From positions 186,001-250,000 of the forward strand of contig CAVQWT010000004.1 in NCBI GenBank assembly GCA_963717705.1: a stretch of DNA of 64,000 bases, given 5' to 3'. Below the pieces are notes generated by a model that was not told where the DNA came from, made no database searches, and was given only the letters and a program-made list of their open reading frames with translations. Source of the stretch: CAVQWT01 sp963717705. Lineage in GTDB: Bacteria > Pseudomonadota > Gammaproteobacteria > Burkholderiales > Casimicrobiaceae. Of this stretch, positions 27,769 through 39,161 are shown one piece after another. A program made the position numbers and the translations under genes. The first letter of the stretch is position 1; the number at the start of each line of letters is the position of its first letter.

Positions 27769-30327
27769 CTACAGCGCCAGCCGGAACCCGTTGGTGACGA
27801 ATTTCGCCATCTGCGACCGGCTGACGGCGACCGCGGGCTGGAACGACCCGTCGCCGTAACCGTCCACGACGCCGCGCGCCCACAGGTAGTTGACGTGGCG
27901 GCACGCCGCGGCGCCCACGGCGACGTCGGTGAAGTGGCTGCTGCCGGGAACATTGGCGCAGTCGTAGCTGCGCGGCGATCCGGTGTCGTTGAAGGTGCCG
28001 ACGAGCGGCACGTTGACGTCGCCCCCTGCCATCGCGCCTGCGATCAGCACGGCCATCGACGCGCGCGACGTGTTCGCCGCAGGGCAGACGTTGCCCGCGA
28101 CGCCGCACTCGAAGCCGACGTTCACGCCGAGCGAGGCGAGATAGTGGAGTTGCTTGCAGCCGACGTCGCCGACGCCGATGTCGCCGAACCGGGTCACGCC
28201 GCCCGTCTGGCAGCTGTACGCGCCGGCGTATGGCGCATAGGGGATGCTGCCGTATCGCGCCATGCCCCCGTCGCCGTTCGGGGCCACCGCGCCGCGGGCG
28301 ACGAGGATCGCGGTCGCCGCGCGCGTCGCCGTGGCCGAAGGCTGGAACGTGCCGTCGGCGAAGCCTACGGTCACGCCGTTGTGGACCAGCGTCTCGACGA
28401 AGCGGTAGAGGATGTGCGTCGTCGGCACGTCCGCGAAGCTCGTGCCGACGTGCAGCCGCCACGACAGCGTGTCGCCCGTCGACAGCGTTTCGGCGAGCGT
28501 GGCGACCCAGTTCAGCGCGGGGCGGGTGGCCGGATTGTTCACGCTGACCCGGTAGCAGTTGCCGGTCGCGGTGAAGCAGTTGGCCGCCGCGCCGGGCGCG
28601 AGGGTGCCGTAGCCGGCACTCGAATCGCCGACGGCGTAGGCGGCGCCCGCCGGTCCGGTGAACGACGTCGCGGTGCCGGTCAGCGACGCGATCGTGCCGC
28701 CCGCGACGTTGCGGAACGAAGGGGCGACCTGAACGGTCTCGCCGGGTTCGAGCACGCTGTTCACGTTCGACGACGTCCCGGTGGCCGATTGCGCGTCGAC
28801 GTTCGCGCCCGCGCCGGCGAGGGCGAACGCCGACAACCGATTGCTGCTGTCGGTGACGTAGAGCTCGCCGTTCGCGACGATCGGGGAGTGGAAGTGCGCC
28901 CCGCCGGCGCGCGGCGTGCTCCACAGCTGCACTCCGGTCGCCGCGTCGAACGCCCGCACGTTGCCGCCGGTCGCGTACAGAATGTTGTTCGCCACGATGG
29001 GGGAACCGGCCGCGACCGTGTTCTGCCACTGGGTCGCGAGCGAAAGGTTGCCGGCCGCGTCGGCGACCACCTTCAGCGCGGCGATGCCGGCGCCGTTGTT
29101 GGTCGCCACGAAGGTCCACACCGAGTCGTTGGCGTGGTTGACCCAGACCGCCGGCTGCTGCAGCAGGATTCCGCCCTGCGGCATGTTGATCAACGGGCCG
29201 ATCTCGCCGCCCAGGTGGCCGGGGCCGTTCTGTCCCGACAGGTTCGCGAGGTTGACCAGGCGCAGCTTGCCGTCCTTGCCGCCCTGCATGCCGAGGTGGG
29301 CGACCGGCGAGCCGGTCGTGTACGGCAGGATGACCGGCGCGGTGCTGCCGAGGTCGGCATCGGCATTGTCGAGCGCCTGGAAATTGGTGGGGGTGTAGGC
29401 GTCGATCGGCTTGCCGGCTGCGCCGGTGCCGTCGTGGTTCAGCGCCAGGATCGACTCGCTCCAGTGGAAGCCGCCGACGTTGCCCGTGTACGCGCCGTTG
29501 CCGGTCGCGAACAGCACGCGGTTGAGGGCAGGGTGGAACACGACGCCGGGCCGCGCCCAGATCGCGTTCTGCGTGCGGGTGCAGGCCGGTGAGTTGAGTG
29601 GCAGGTGGATCGTCTGGTTGCTGCAGGCGACGTTGAACACCGCCTGCGTGTTGGACGTCAGGTTGATCGTGGTCAGGTGGCCCTGGTAGTCGCCGGCGTC
29701 GCCGGGGTAGCCGCCGTGGACCACGTACAGGAAGCTCGTCCCGTTGACGGTCGCGATCGCCAACGCGCCGCCGTGCTTTTCGTGTTGGCCTTTGAGCGTC
29801 GTCAGCTGCGGCCAGCCGCCGCCGGTCACCTCGGTGCCGGTGGCGACCTGGTACTTGTGGACGAAGCCGCCGAGGCCGTAGGTGTAGATGTACTGCCGGT
29901 TGGGGTCGATCGCCGGCGTCGTGACCATGTTGCACGGCTCGTTGCGGCTCGTGCTGCCGTTGACGAGGCAGCTGCCGGGACCGTTCTGCCGGCTCCAGAC
30001 CAGGTTGCCGTTGCGCGCGTCGTAGGCGAGCAGGTGGCCGGCGCGGGTGTTGACGAACACCACCGGCGCCGGGCCGCCGGCGATCGGCACGTTGTCGAGC
30101 AGCACCGCGGAGCCATCGGGATTGCCGGGCAGCGTCACCTGCCACTTGAGCACCAGCTGCCCGACGTTGTTGCGGTGCAGCGTGCGTTCGAGCGTGTTGT
30201 TGCCGGACTTGGCGGCGTCGAAGTTGTACTGCAGCCAGTCGTAGGCGTGGGCGGCGGACGCGAACAGGGAGACCCCCGCCGCGACCAGGACGCTGGCGGC
30301 GAGGCGAAGACGGATGCGAGCGCGCAT
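27769..30327 (-). CDS. Exported PQQ-type beta-propeller protein with three SLH domains
   Basis: An 852-residue protein with a signal peptide (hydrophobic 9-25, cleavage after AAHA). Residues about 30-500 form a quinoprotein-like eight-blade propeller with repeated AVDAATG/DG-type strands (YDARNGNLVWS, FDAATGVQLWS). A beta-sandwich linker (about 510-620) follows, then three S-layer-homology repeats, each with FADV/FGDI/FTDV at its head and GFADGTFQP, GFECG and GYGDGSFQP near its end (about 640-850). No PQQ-binding catalytic Asp or disulfide pair is clear, so enzyme activity is doubtful. The ATG at 30327 has GGAGG 7 bp upstream. Likely anchored to the cell envelope. Confidence 0.85.
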   Translation of the reverse strand: MRARIRLRLAASVLVAAGVSLFASAAHAYDWLQYNFDAAKSGNNTLERTLHRNNVGQLVLKWQVTLPGNPDGSAVLLDNVPIAGGPAPVVFVNTRAGHLLAYDARNGNLVWSRQNGPGSCLVNGSTSRNEPCNMVTTPAIDPNRQYIYTYGLGGFVHKYQVATGTEVTGGGWPQLTTLKGQHEKHGGALAIATVNGTSFLYVVHGGYPGDAGDYQGHLTTINLTSNTQAVFNVACSNQTIHLPLNSPACTRTQNAIWARPGVVFHPALNRVLFATGNGAYTGNVGGFHWSESILALNHDGTGAAGKPIDAYTPTNFQALDNADADLGSTAPVILPYTTGSPVAHLGMQGGKDGKLRLVNLANLSGQNGPGHLGGEIGPLINMPQGGILLQQPAVWVNHANDSVWTFVATNNGAGIAALKVVADAAGNLSLATQWQNTVAAGSPIVANNILYATGGNVRAFDAATGVQLWSTPRAGGAHFHSPIVANGELYVTDSSNRLSAFALAGAGANVDAQSATGTSSNVNSVLEPGETVQVAPSFRNVAGGTIASLTGTATSFTGPAGAAYAVGDSSAGYGTLAPGAAANCFTATGNCYRVSVNNPATRPALNWVATLAETLSTGDTLSWRLHVGTSFADVPTTHILYRFVETLVHNGVTVGFADGTFQPSATATRAATAILVARGAVAPNGDGGMARYGSIPYAPYAGAYSCQTGGVTRFGDIGVGDVGCKQLHYLASLGVNVGFECGVAGNVCPAANTSRASMAVLIAGAMAGGDVNVPLVGTFNDTGSPRSYDCANVPGSSHFTDVAVGAAACRHVNYLWARGVVDGYGDGSFQPAVAVSRSQMAKFVTNGFRLAL

Positions 30328-30465
30328 GGAACGGCCTCCCGTGTTATGACGGCAGCATAACATGGAATTCGGGGGGCGGTAGCGGCCGCCCGCAGCGGGT
30401 ACACCGGGCCCGCGCTAGCCGGCGCGTCGCGCCGGGGAGGCGCGCCGTCCCCGGCGCCGGGCGGC

Positions 30466-31653
30466 TCAATCCCAGGACAGCGCGCCGCCGGTCTGGTACT
30501 CGGTCACCCGCGTCTCGAAGAAGTTCTTTTCCTTCTTGAGGTCGATCATCTCGGCCATCCACGGGAACGGGTTGTCGGCCTTGTCGAACAGCGGATCGAC
30601 GCCGATCTGCTGGCAGCGGCGGTTGGCGATGAAGCGCAGGTATTCCTTGAACATCGTCGCGTTGAGGCCGAGCACGCCGCGCGGCATCGTGTCCTCGGCG
30701 TAGGCGTACTCGAGGTCGACGCCCTTCTTCATCAGCGTGCGGATCTCCTCGCGGAATTCCGACGTCCACAGGTGCGGATTCTCGAGCTTGATGGTGTTGA
30801 TCAGGTCGATGCCGAAATTGCAGTGCATCGACTCGTCGCGCAGGATGTACTGGTACTGCTCGGAGCTGCCGGTCATCTTGTTCTGCCGGCCCATCGCCAG
30901 GATCTGCACGAAGCCGACGTAGAAGAACAGGCCCTCCATGATGCAGGCGAACACGATCAGGCTCTTCAGCAGCGCCTGGTCGGCTTCCATCGTGCCGGTC
31001 TTGAACGTGGGGTTGGTCAGCACCTCGATGAACGGGATCAGGAACTCGTCCTTGTCGCGGATCGACTTGATCTCGTGATAGGCGTTGAAGATCTCGGCCT
31101 CGTCGAGGCCGAGGCTCTCGACGATGTACTGGTAGGCGTGCGTGTGGATCGCCTCCTCGAAGGCCTGGCGCAGCAGGTACTGCCGGCACTCGGGCGCCGA
31201 GATGTGGCGGTAGGTGCCCAGCACGATGTTGTTGGCGGCGAGGCTGTCGGCGGTGACGAAGAAGCCCAGGTTGCGCTTGACGATCAGGCGCTCGTCGTCG
31301 GTGAGGCCGTTGGGGTTCTTCCAGGTCTCGATGTCGCGCTGCATGTTCACTTCCTGCGGCATCCAGTGGTTGGCGCAGGCGGCGATGTACTTGTCCCAGG
31401 CCCAGCGGTACTTGAACGGCACCAGCTGGTTGACGTCGGAGTGGCCGTTGATGACGCGCTTGTCCTCGATGCGGACGCGGCGGAAGCCGTTCTCCATCGC
31501 CTGCCGCTCGACCTCGAGGTCGTGCACCGGCTCGCGCGAGAGGATGCCGCCGCCGATGCTGCCCGACGCCTGCGCGCGGATGGTGTCCGGCGTCACGGGC
31601 TGCAGGCGCGGCTGGGCGGCGGGGGCGGCGATGTCGTCGTCGAAGTTCAGCAT
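30466..31653 (-). CDS. nrdB: Class Ia ribonucleotide reductase beta subunit NrdB
   Basis: A 395-residue radical-carrying subunit. The di-iron ligands lie in the helical core: FFVTADSLAANN, AFEEAIHTHAYQYI, CIMEGLFFYVGF and RDESMHCNFG, and the tyrosine for the radical is in EAIHTHAYQYI-type context as in E. coli NrdB. The C-terminal ALSWD tail is where NrdB docks on NrdA. With NrdA it makes deoxynucleotides aerobically. Longer than E. coli NrdB by about 20 residues at the N terminus, as usual in betaproteobacteria. Separated from nrdA by a DUF2442 gene. Confidence 0.97.
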   Translation of the reverse strand: MLNFDDDIAAPAAQPRLQPVTPDTIRAQASGSIGGGILSREPVHDLEVERQAMENGFRRVRIEDKRVINGHSDVNQLVPFKYRWAWDKYIAACANHWMPQEVNMQRDIETWKNPNGLTDDERLIVKRNLGFFVTADSLAANNIVLGTYRHISAPECRQYLLRQAFEEAIHTHAYQYIVESLGLDEAEIFNAYHEIKSIRDKDEFLIPFIEVLTNPTFKTGTMEADQALLKSLIVFACIMEGLFFYVGFVQILAMGRQNKMTGSSEQYQYILRDESMHCNFGIDLINTIKLENPHLWTSEFREEIRTLMKKGVDLEYAYAEDTMPRGVLGLNATMFKEYLRFIANRRCQQIGVDPLFDKADNPFPWMAEMIDLKKEKNFFETRVTEYQTGGALSWD

Positions 31654-31825
31654 GTTGCAAAGCTCCTGGTGCGCATTCTTGTGGTCGTTCGGGTGCGGCG
31701 GTTGTCGTGGTCACGCTCGTGGGTACGGTCGTGGGTGCGGCGCAGCGATGCGGTCTTGCAGGGTGCCGTGGTCCGGCGTGTTCGGGGTGCGGTTCCGGGA
31801 CCCGCCGCGGACGGCGGGCGCCGGG
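31654..31825. other. Spacer before nrdB with imperfect short repeats
   Basis: 172 bp between the DUF2442 stop and nrdB. Around 31700-31735 the motif TCGTGGGTACGG/TCGTGGGTGCGG repeats two or three times with changes. I see no promoter with good hexamers and no RNA gene; nrdB is probably read from the nrdA promoter. Confidence 0.35.
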
Positions 31826-32101
31826 TCAGTGCATGGCCTTCAGCTTGTCGTAGAGGAAGTCCGGGGCGAAGTCGACGCCGTGGTGCCAGGCGATGGTGGC
31901 GAGTCCGTAGTCGAGGTAGAAGTCGGCGAAGCGTCCGCGGTCGCGCAGCCCCTCGAAGTTCTCGCCGTGCAGCTCATCCGCCAGGTCCACGACCCCCTTG
32001 CGGCCATCGTTGAATTCCAGCCAGACCTTGTAGTCTCCGAGATACCGCGCTTCGATCACGTGCCGCTGAATCTGCTCGTATCGGGCCAAGAAAGCCTCCA
32101 T
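31826..32101 (-). CDS. DUF2442 domain protein
   Basis: A 91-residue protein whose C-terminal 60 residues match DUF2442: VWLEFNDGRKGVVDLADEL, a hydrophobic LRD-like block, then TIAWHHGVDFAPDFLYDKL. Many DUF2442 genes pair with a DUF4160 gene as possible toxin-antitoxin or regulatory modules; no partner is present here. It lies between nrdA (279 bp upstream) and nrdB (172 bp downstream) on the same strand. The start at 32101 was chosen over a longer frame to 32254 because the extra residues are Pro/Gly-rich without family likeness. Confidence 0.85.
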   Translation of the reverse strand: MEAFLARYEQIQRHVIEARYLGDYKVWLEFNDGRKGVVDLADELHGENFEGLRDRGRFADFYLDYGLATIAWHHGVDFAPDFLYDKLKAMH

Positions 32102-32127
32102 CGACGAAGTTCGACGAACGTGCGCCC

Positions 32128-32152
32128 CCGGGCTTGCACCGGGAAAAGCCGG
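32128..32152. repeat. Short dispersed repeat, copy 2
   Basis: GGGCTTGCACCGGGAAAAGC with a flanking GG or CC on each side, nearly the same as the site at 27743-27766. Here it lies 27 bp upstream of the DUF2442 start. The rest of the spacer to nrdA (32153-32380) shows no gene, promoter or RNA structure that I recognise. Confidence 0.4.
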
Positions 32153-32380
32153 CGGGCGGTGCCCAACTGCAGGCTCTCCCACCCGCCACCAGCACTGCAC
32201 CTGCTCCGGACCGTGTTGTCCGCCGCGTTGCACCGCGGCCGGTCCGCTCGGCATTTCTGGCCTCGTCGCGCGTTGTCGCTTCGCCTGTCTGGATCCGCGC
32301 CCGGGTCCGTTCTCATCCGGTCGCGCCGCACGGGTCTTGGCTCGCCCGCGTCGGATCGCGCCCGGTCTACCGACTGGTAA

Positions 32381-35317
<2,937 letters not shown>

Positions 35318-35508
35318 GAGGGGTTCTCCTGTCGTTTCTTGTCGTTGTAAAGGCGCTTGACCGTGGCGGCCCCGATCCGGCCCGATTCGCGCAAACCCAG
35401 GCTTGGCGCGGGTTTGCGGGCGAGGCCACCGGCGGCGGTGCCGGCGCGCCCGGGCCTTGGCCGGGGCTGGCGCCGGGCTGCGCCCGGTTTCTGCTTAGGA
35501 ATCAAAAT

Positions 35509-35524
35509 CTACTACATCTAGTGT
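35509..35524 (-). promoter_or_regulatory. NrdR box, proximal
   Basis: On the minus strand ACACTAGATGTAGTAG fits the NrdR consensus ACACWATATATWGTGT at 12 of 16 positions. Its start is exactly 31 bp (three helical turns) from a second such box, the pairing that the NrdR repressor needs. It lies downstream of the predicted nrdA transcription start. Confidence 0.6.
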
Positions 35525-35539
35525 TCAAGTGGCGATTGA

Positions 35540-35555
35540 ACACAAAGCATAGTGG
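35540..35555 (-). promoter_or_regulatory. NrdR box, distal, overlapping the -10
   Basis: On the plus strand ACACAAAGCATAGTGG fits the NrdR consensus at 12 of 16 positions. It covers the TATGCT -10 hexamer of the nrdA promoter, so a bound NrdR would block RNA polymerase. Paired with the box at 35509-35524. Confidence 0.6.
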
Positions 35556-35574
35556 CCCGGTTCGCGCAACGCAA
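35546..35574 (-). promoter_or_regulatory. Sigma-70 promoter of nrdA
   Basis: On the minus strand TTGCGT (35569-35574) and TATGCT (35546-35551) are separated by exactly 17 bp. Transcription would start near 35539, giving an untranslated leader of about 220 bases before nrdA. The surrounding AT-rich island stands out from the genome average. A perfect 8-bp inverted repeat (GTGTTCAA/TTGAACAC, 7-bp spacer, 35521-35543) lies just downstream of the -10. Confidence 0.55.
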
Positions 35575-35668
35575 GTGCTTTTTGATGCACAAAAGGAGTG
35601 CGCCGAAACGACAACAAAAACAGCCCCCTGCGGGCGCCATCGCGGCATATCCCCTAATCTTCCACTGC

Positions 35669-35677
35669 TTGTCCACA
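35669..35677 (+). promoter_or_regulatory. DnaA-box-like site upstream of nrdA
   Basis: TTGTCCACA differs from the DnaA consensus TTATCCACA by one base. It lies about 95 bp upstream of the nrdA promoter and within the small inverted repeat CTTGTCCACAAG. DnaA controls nrdAB in E. coli, so the position is suggestive, but a single box is weak evidence. Confidence 0.35.
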
Positions 35678-35844
35678 AGGTTCTCCACGCCGGAGCCGCC
35701 GACGAACGGCAGGGCCCACGTTGCGCTTTTGCGACAGGCGATTGGCGCGGTTTGGTCTGGATGTTTGTGCTGCGGCGCAGCATCGGCGGGCATCGGCAGG
35801 CGGGGCGCCGCGCGAAGGCGGCCGCTGCGGTGCGACCGTGGCCC

Positions 35845-36568
35845 TCAGCCGGCCGGTAGCGTGAACAGCCGCGACCCAGCCACGGCGACGATCGTCTCGC
35901 CCGGGGCCGGATTGATCAGCGCCAGGCCGGTCATTCGTCCGAAGGCGGGCAGCAACGCCCGCCGTCGTCCGAGGACGAAGCACGGGAGGCGCGCGCTGTC
36001 CCCGTCCGCGGCCACCCGCACGCCGGGATGCACGTGGCCGCACAGCGCGAAGCCGGTGGGCGGCTCGCTCGGCTCGTGGCACAGCAGGAAAGGCGCCGCG
36101 AGATGGGGTGCGGTCACCACCTCGACCCCCCACGCGGGCGGCGGATCGCCCGCGCGTTCGTCGTGGTTGCCGCGGACCAGCAGCAGGTGGAGCGCCGGCT
36201 GCGCCTCGCGCCACGCGCGAAACGCGGCGTCCAGCGCCGGCACACGGCCGGCCGCGGCATGGATGAAATCGCCCAGCACGACCAGGCGGGTCGCGCCATG
36301 GTCGGCGACGAGGGCGGCCAGCCGCGCGAGGTCGGCGGCCGTGCTCGCCCCGGGGCACGGGTACCCCGCCGGCCCGGAACGACGCGCCCTTTCCCAGGTG
36401 CACGTCGGCGACGAAGAGCGTGCGCTCGCGCGGCCAGTACAGCGCGCGTCGTGCGGACAGTACGACGCGCTCGCCGGCCAGCGTGACGACCGTGCCGGGG
36501 AAGGGCGTCGCGGTAGCCGGCGAGTGACGCAGCGTGAGGCCGGGGGCAGGGGCGGGGTCGGGAGGCAT
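35845..36568 (-). pseudogene. pdeM: Frameshifted PdeM-type ligase-associated metallophosphoesterase
   Basis: Both halves match PdeM, the DNA-repair phosphoesterase/endonuclease linked to ATP-dependent ligase modules, but in two frames. The first (start 36568) reads VLSARRALYWPRERTLFVAD and VHLGKGASFRAGGVPVP. The second continues GASTAADLARLAALVADHGA and holds LGDFIHA, RGNHD and CGHVHPG, the metal ligands. The switch falls in the CCCCGGGG run at 36348-36355, where one extra C breaks the frame. It may be a true loss or a base-call error in a homopolymer. Its usual partner, the Lhr-type helicase, is 2.6 kb away on the same strand. Confidence 0.8.
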
Positions 36569-36688
36569 GGGGGGCGAAGCGGCATCATTGCGCCGCTGCG
36601 GCGCGCGGGGCAAACTAGCGCGCCGATTGTAACGAAAGCCGCCGCCGCGTCGGTCCGACGCGATCCGGTGTGCCGTGGAGTCGCTTCG

Positions 36689-37498
36689 ATGCTGCGGTTC
36701 AGTGCCAACCTGTCGTTCCTGTTCCACGAAGTGCCGTTCCTCGAGCGCTTCGCCGAGGCGGCGCACGCCGGATTCCGCGCGGTCGAGTTCACCTTCCCCT
36801 ACGAGTACCCGGCGCGCGACCTGGTCGCGGCCGCCAGCGCCGCCAAGGTCGACGTCGTCCTGTTCAACGGGCCGCCGGGGGATTTCGCCGCCGGCGATCG
36901 CGGGACCGCTTCGCTCCCGGGACGGGAACACGAATTCGCCGCGGGCTTCTCGACCGCGCTGCGCTATGCCCAGGCGCTGCGCTGTCCGCGGGTACACGTG
37001 ATGGCCGGCGTGGTGCCGGCCGACGCCGACGCCGAGCGGCGCAGCCGCCAACGCACGACGCTGGTGCGCAACCTGCAATTCGCCTGCAAAGAGGCGGCCG
37101 AGCAGGATGTAACGGTGCTGCTCGAGCCGCTCAATCCGCGCGACATGCCGAACTACCTGTACTCGACGCAAGCCGAGGCGCACGCCATACGCGAGGAGGT
37201 CGACGCGCCCAACCTCAAGGTGCAGATGGACCTCTACCACGCGCAGATCGTCGAGGGCGACCTGTCCGAGAAGCTGCGCCTCTGGCTGCCGTACATCGGC
37301 CACATCCAGATCGCCGGCGTGCCCGGCCGCAACGAGCCCGACGTCGGCGAGATCAACTACGCGTGGATCTTCCGCCTGCTCGAGGAACTGCGCTACGACG
37401 GCTATGTCGGCTGCGAATACCGGCCGCGCAAGAACACGCAGGACGGCCTGTCATGGCTCTACCGGCTGCTCGACCGCAAGATGTCGGGCCAGGACTGA
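36689..37498 (+). CDS. Hydroxypyruvate isomerase/2-oxo-tetronate isomerase (Hyi/OtnI-like)
   Basis: A 269-residue TIM-barrel isomerase of the xylose-isomerase-like family. It opens MLRFSANLSFLFHEVPFLER as Hyi/OtnI proteins do. Metal-binding residues lie in VLLEPLNPRD (Glu), KVQMDLYHAQ (Asp and His), HIQIAGVPGR and GCEYRPR (Glu). It would interconvert hydroxypyruvate and tartronate semialdehyde or 2-oxo-tetronate sugars acids in glyoxylate or four-carbon acid breakdown. No glyoxylate carboligase or kinase partner is nearby. Divergent from pdeM; a GGGGTCAGGT-type repeat lies 27 bp after its stop. Confidence 0.9.
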   Translation: MLRFSANLSFLFHEVPFLERFAEAAHAGFRAVEFTFPYEYPARDLVAAASAAKVDVVLFNGPPGDFAAGDRGTASLPGREHEFAAGFSTALRYAQALRCPRVHVMAGVVPADADAERRSRQRTTLVRNLQFACKEAAEQDVTVLLEPLNPRDMPNYLYSTQAEAHAIREEVDAPNLKVQMDLYHAQIVEGDLSEKLRLWLPYIGHIQIAGVPGRNEPDVGEINYAWIFRLLEELRYDGYVGCEYRPRKNTQDGLSWLYRLLDRKMSGQD

Positions 37499-37525
37499 AT
37501 CACCGGCCTCATCGTGGTCTGCATC

Positions 37526-37545
37526 GGGGTCAGGTCGAATTTTGG
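37526..37545 (+). repeat. Inverted repeat unit, copy A
   Basis: The 20-bp unit GGGGTCAGGTCGAATTTTGG. It pairs with copy B at 39162-39181 in inverted orientation, differing at one position, and the two enclose 1,656 bp holding a thioesterase and an SDR gene. Two more copies form another inverted pair at 47965 and 48142. No transposase is encoded between A and B. Confidence 0.75.
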
Positions 37546-37735
37546 GCAGCGTCGTGGCTCGGCAAGACGACGCGATGATTCGACGGGGCGACACCGCTTC
37601 GTTCGTGATCCGATGCGTCGAAGCTAGCATCTGCGCCGGCGTCGTGTCACTCATCCGCGTGGACGATTCGACGATGGCTGCGATGGTCGGTGCTGGCCAC
37701 TCCGGTCGTCCACGGTGGAACCGCATGATGGTCCC

Positions 37736-38239
37736 ATGACCGCCACCTTCGTCCAGCAGTTCGCCGTTCCCACGACCTCGATCGACGTCAACGGGCACGT
37801 CAACAATCTGGAGTTCGTCCGCTGGATGCAGGAAGTCGCGACGCTGCATTCGGAGGCCGTGGGCTGGCCGCTGGATCGCTATCGCGCGCTGCGTGCGGGC
37901 TGGTTCGTCCGCACGCACAGCATCGAATACCTGCGCCCGGCCTTCGCCGGCGACACGATGGTGCTCGCCACGTGGGTCGCCGGATTTCGCGCGACGAGTT
38001 CGCCGCGCCGCTATCGCTTCCTGCGCCGAGGCGAGGCGGCGCCACTGGCCGTCGCCGAAACGGTCTGGGTATTCGTCGACGGCGTTACCGGGTTGCCGAA
38101 GCGGGTGCCGCCCGACCTCGCCGGCGCGTTCACCGTCGTGGCGGAGGCCGATGCGCAGCGCGCGGCGCTGGTCGCCGCGGGCGTCGACCCGGATGCAGTG
38201 GAGACCGCTACAGCGCCACGCTCATCCCGCCGTCCATGA
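37736..38239 (+). CDS. Acyl-CoA thioesterase, 4HBT hotdog fold
   Basis: A 167-residue single-hotdog thioesterase. The 4-hydroxybenzoyl-CoA thioesterase motif with its catalytic aspartate is in TSIDVNGHVNNLEFVRWMQE (residues 15-34); strand FVRTHSIEYLRPAFAGDT and later PKRVPPDL are as in YbgC/FadM-type enzymes. It would hydrolyse short or aromatic acyl-CoA esters. The start at 37736 fits the family; an in-frame ATG at 37715 adds seven residues. Its 3' end overlaps the convergent SDR gene by 32 bp. Confidence 0.85.
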   Translation: MTATFVQQFAVPTTSIDVNGHVNNLEFVRWMQEVATLHSEAVGWPLDRYRALRAGWFVRTHSIEYLRPAFAGDTMVLATWVAGFRATSSPRRYRFLRRGEAAPLAVAETVWVFVDGVTGLPKRVPPDLAGAFTVVAEADAQRAALVAAGVDPDAVETATAPRSSRRP

Positions 38240-38972
38240 CGAGCATCTGGCCGGTCATGTAATCGGCGGCGGACGACGCGAGAAACACGGCGAGGCCGGC
38301 AATCTCGTCCGGCTGGCCCCAGCGCCCGGCCGGGGTGCGTTTCTTCACCCAGGCGTCGAACTCCGCGTTGTCGAGCAGCGCGCGGTTCATTTCGGTCGCG
38401 AAGTATCCCGGCGCGATGGCGTTCACCTGCACGTTGTGCGGCGCGAGCTCGACCGCCATGCCACGCGTGAGCTGCCGCACGCCGCCCTTCGCGGCGGTAT
38501 AGGGAACCACCGTCGGCCGTCCGAGCTCGCTCATCAGCGACGCGATGTGGATGATCTTGCCACGGCGACGCTCGATCATTCCCGGCAGCACGGCCTGCGA
38601 GACCAGGAACGGAGCGGTCAGGTTGGTCGCGATGATCTCGTCCCACTCGCTTTCGGGAAAGTCCACCATCGGATGCCGCCGTTGGATGCCGGCGTTGTTG
38701 ACGAGAATGTCGACGCCGTGATGTTGCGCGGCGATCGCAGCGATCGAGGCGCGTACCGCGGCGCTGTCGGTGACGTCGAAAACGGAGGTGCCGACGGCGA
38801 GACCCTCGTCGGCAAGCGTACGTGCCGCGGCGGTCAGCGCGTCAGCCTTGCGTCCGTTCAGGACGACGGCGGCGCCGGCGCGCGCGAGGCCCCGGGCGAT
38901 GGCGAAGCCGAGGCCCCGATAGGCGCCGGTGACCAGAGCGACGCGTCCGGCGAGGGAGAAGGTGTCAGGCAT
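38208..38972 (-). CDS. SDR oxidoreductase, gluconate 5-dehydrogenase-like
   Basis: A 254-residue classical short-chain dehydrogenase. TGAYRGLG (about residues 15-22) binds the nucleotide, NNAG is near 90, catalytic Ser is in HIASLMSELG, and YTAAKGG gives the YxxxK pair. The GGIQRR-like NNAGIQRRHP block is characteristic of IdnO/Gno gluconate 5-dehydrogenases, which interconvert gluconate and 5-ketogluconate with NADP(H). It stands alone within the A/B repeat-bounded segment and converges on the thioesterase gene. Confidence 0.9.
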   Translation of the reverse strand: MPDTFSLAGRVALVTGAYRGLGFAIARGLARAGAAVVLNGRKADALTAAARTLADEGLAVGTSVFDVTDSAAVRASIAAIAAQHHGVDILVNNAGIQRRHPMVDFPESEWDEIIATNLTAPFLVSQAVLPGMIERRRGKIIHIASLMSELGRPTVVPYTAAKGGVRQLTRGMAVELAPHNVQVNAIAPGYFATEMNRALLDNAEFDAWVKKRTPAGRWGQPDEIAGLAVFLASSAADYMTGQMLVMDGGMSVAL

Positions 38973-39161
38973 GGCGAGGCGTCCGATCGGGAAAGCGTGA
39001 TGGTAGCGCGAACGAGTGCCGCATCGGTCACCCGGCTGCGCGCGGCAGGGCGACAGCGTAGTCGTAGGTCCGGTTCGTCCATTCGGATGATGGCGGATTC
39101 GGTGCGCCCGGCGCAGGATTGAGGCGATCCTTTCCGTGACTTGCCGGCGGCTCCCACTTCG

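Noticed and set aside
35318..35560. Cobalamin riboswitch in the nrdA leader
   Set aside because: The enzyme is class Ia (cobalamin-independent) and no B12-box-like sequence is visible; NrdR boxes explain the control.
35518..35793. A 91-codon minus-strand frame in the nrdA upstream region
   Set aside because: It overlaps the promoter and both NrdR boxes, has no ribosome-binding site and resembles no protein.
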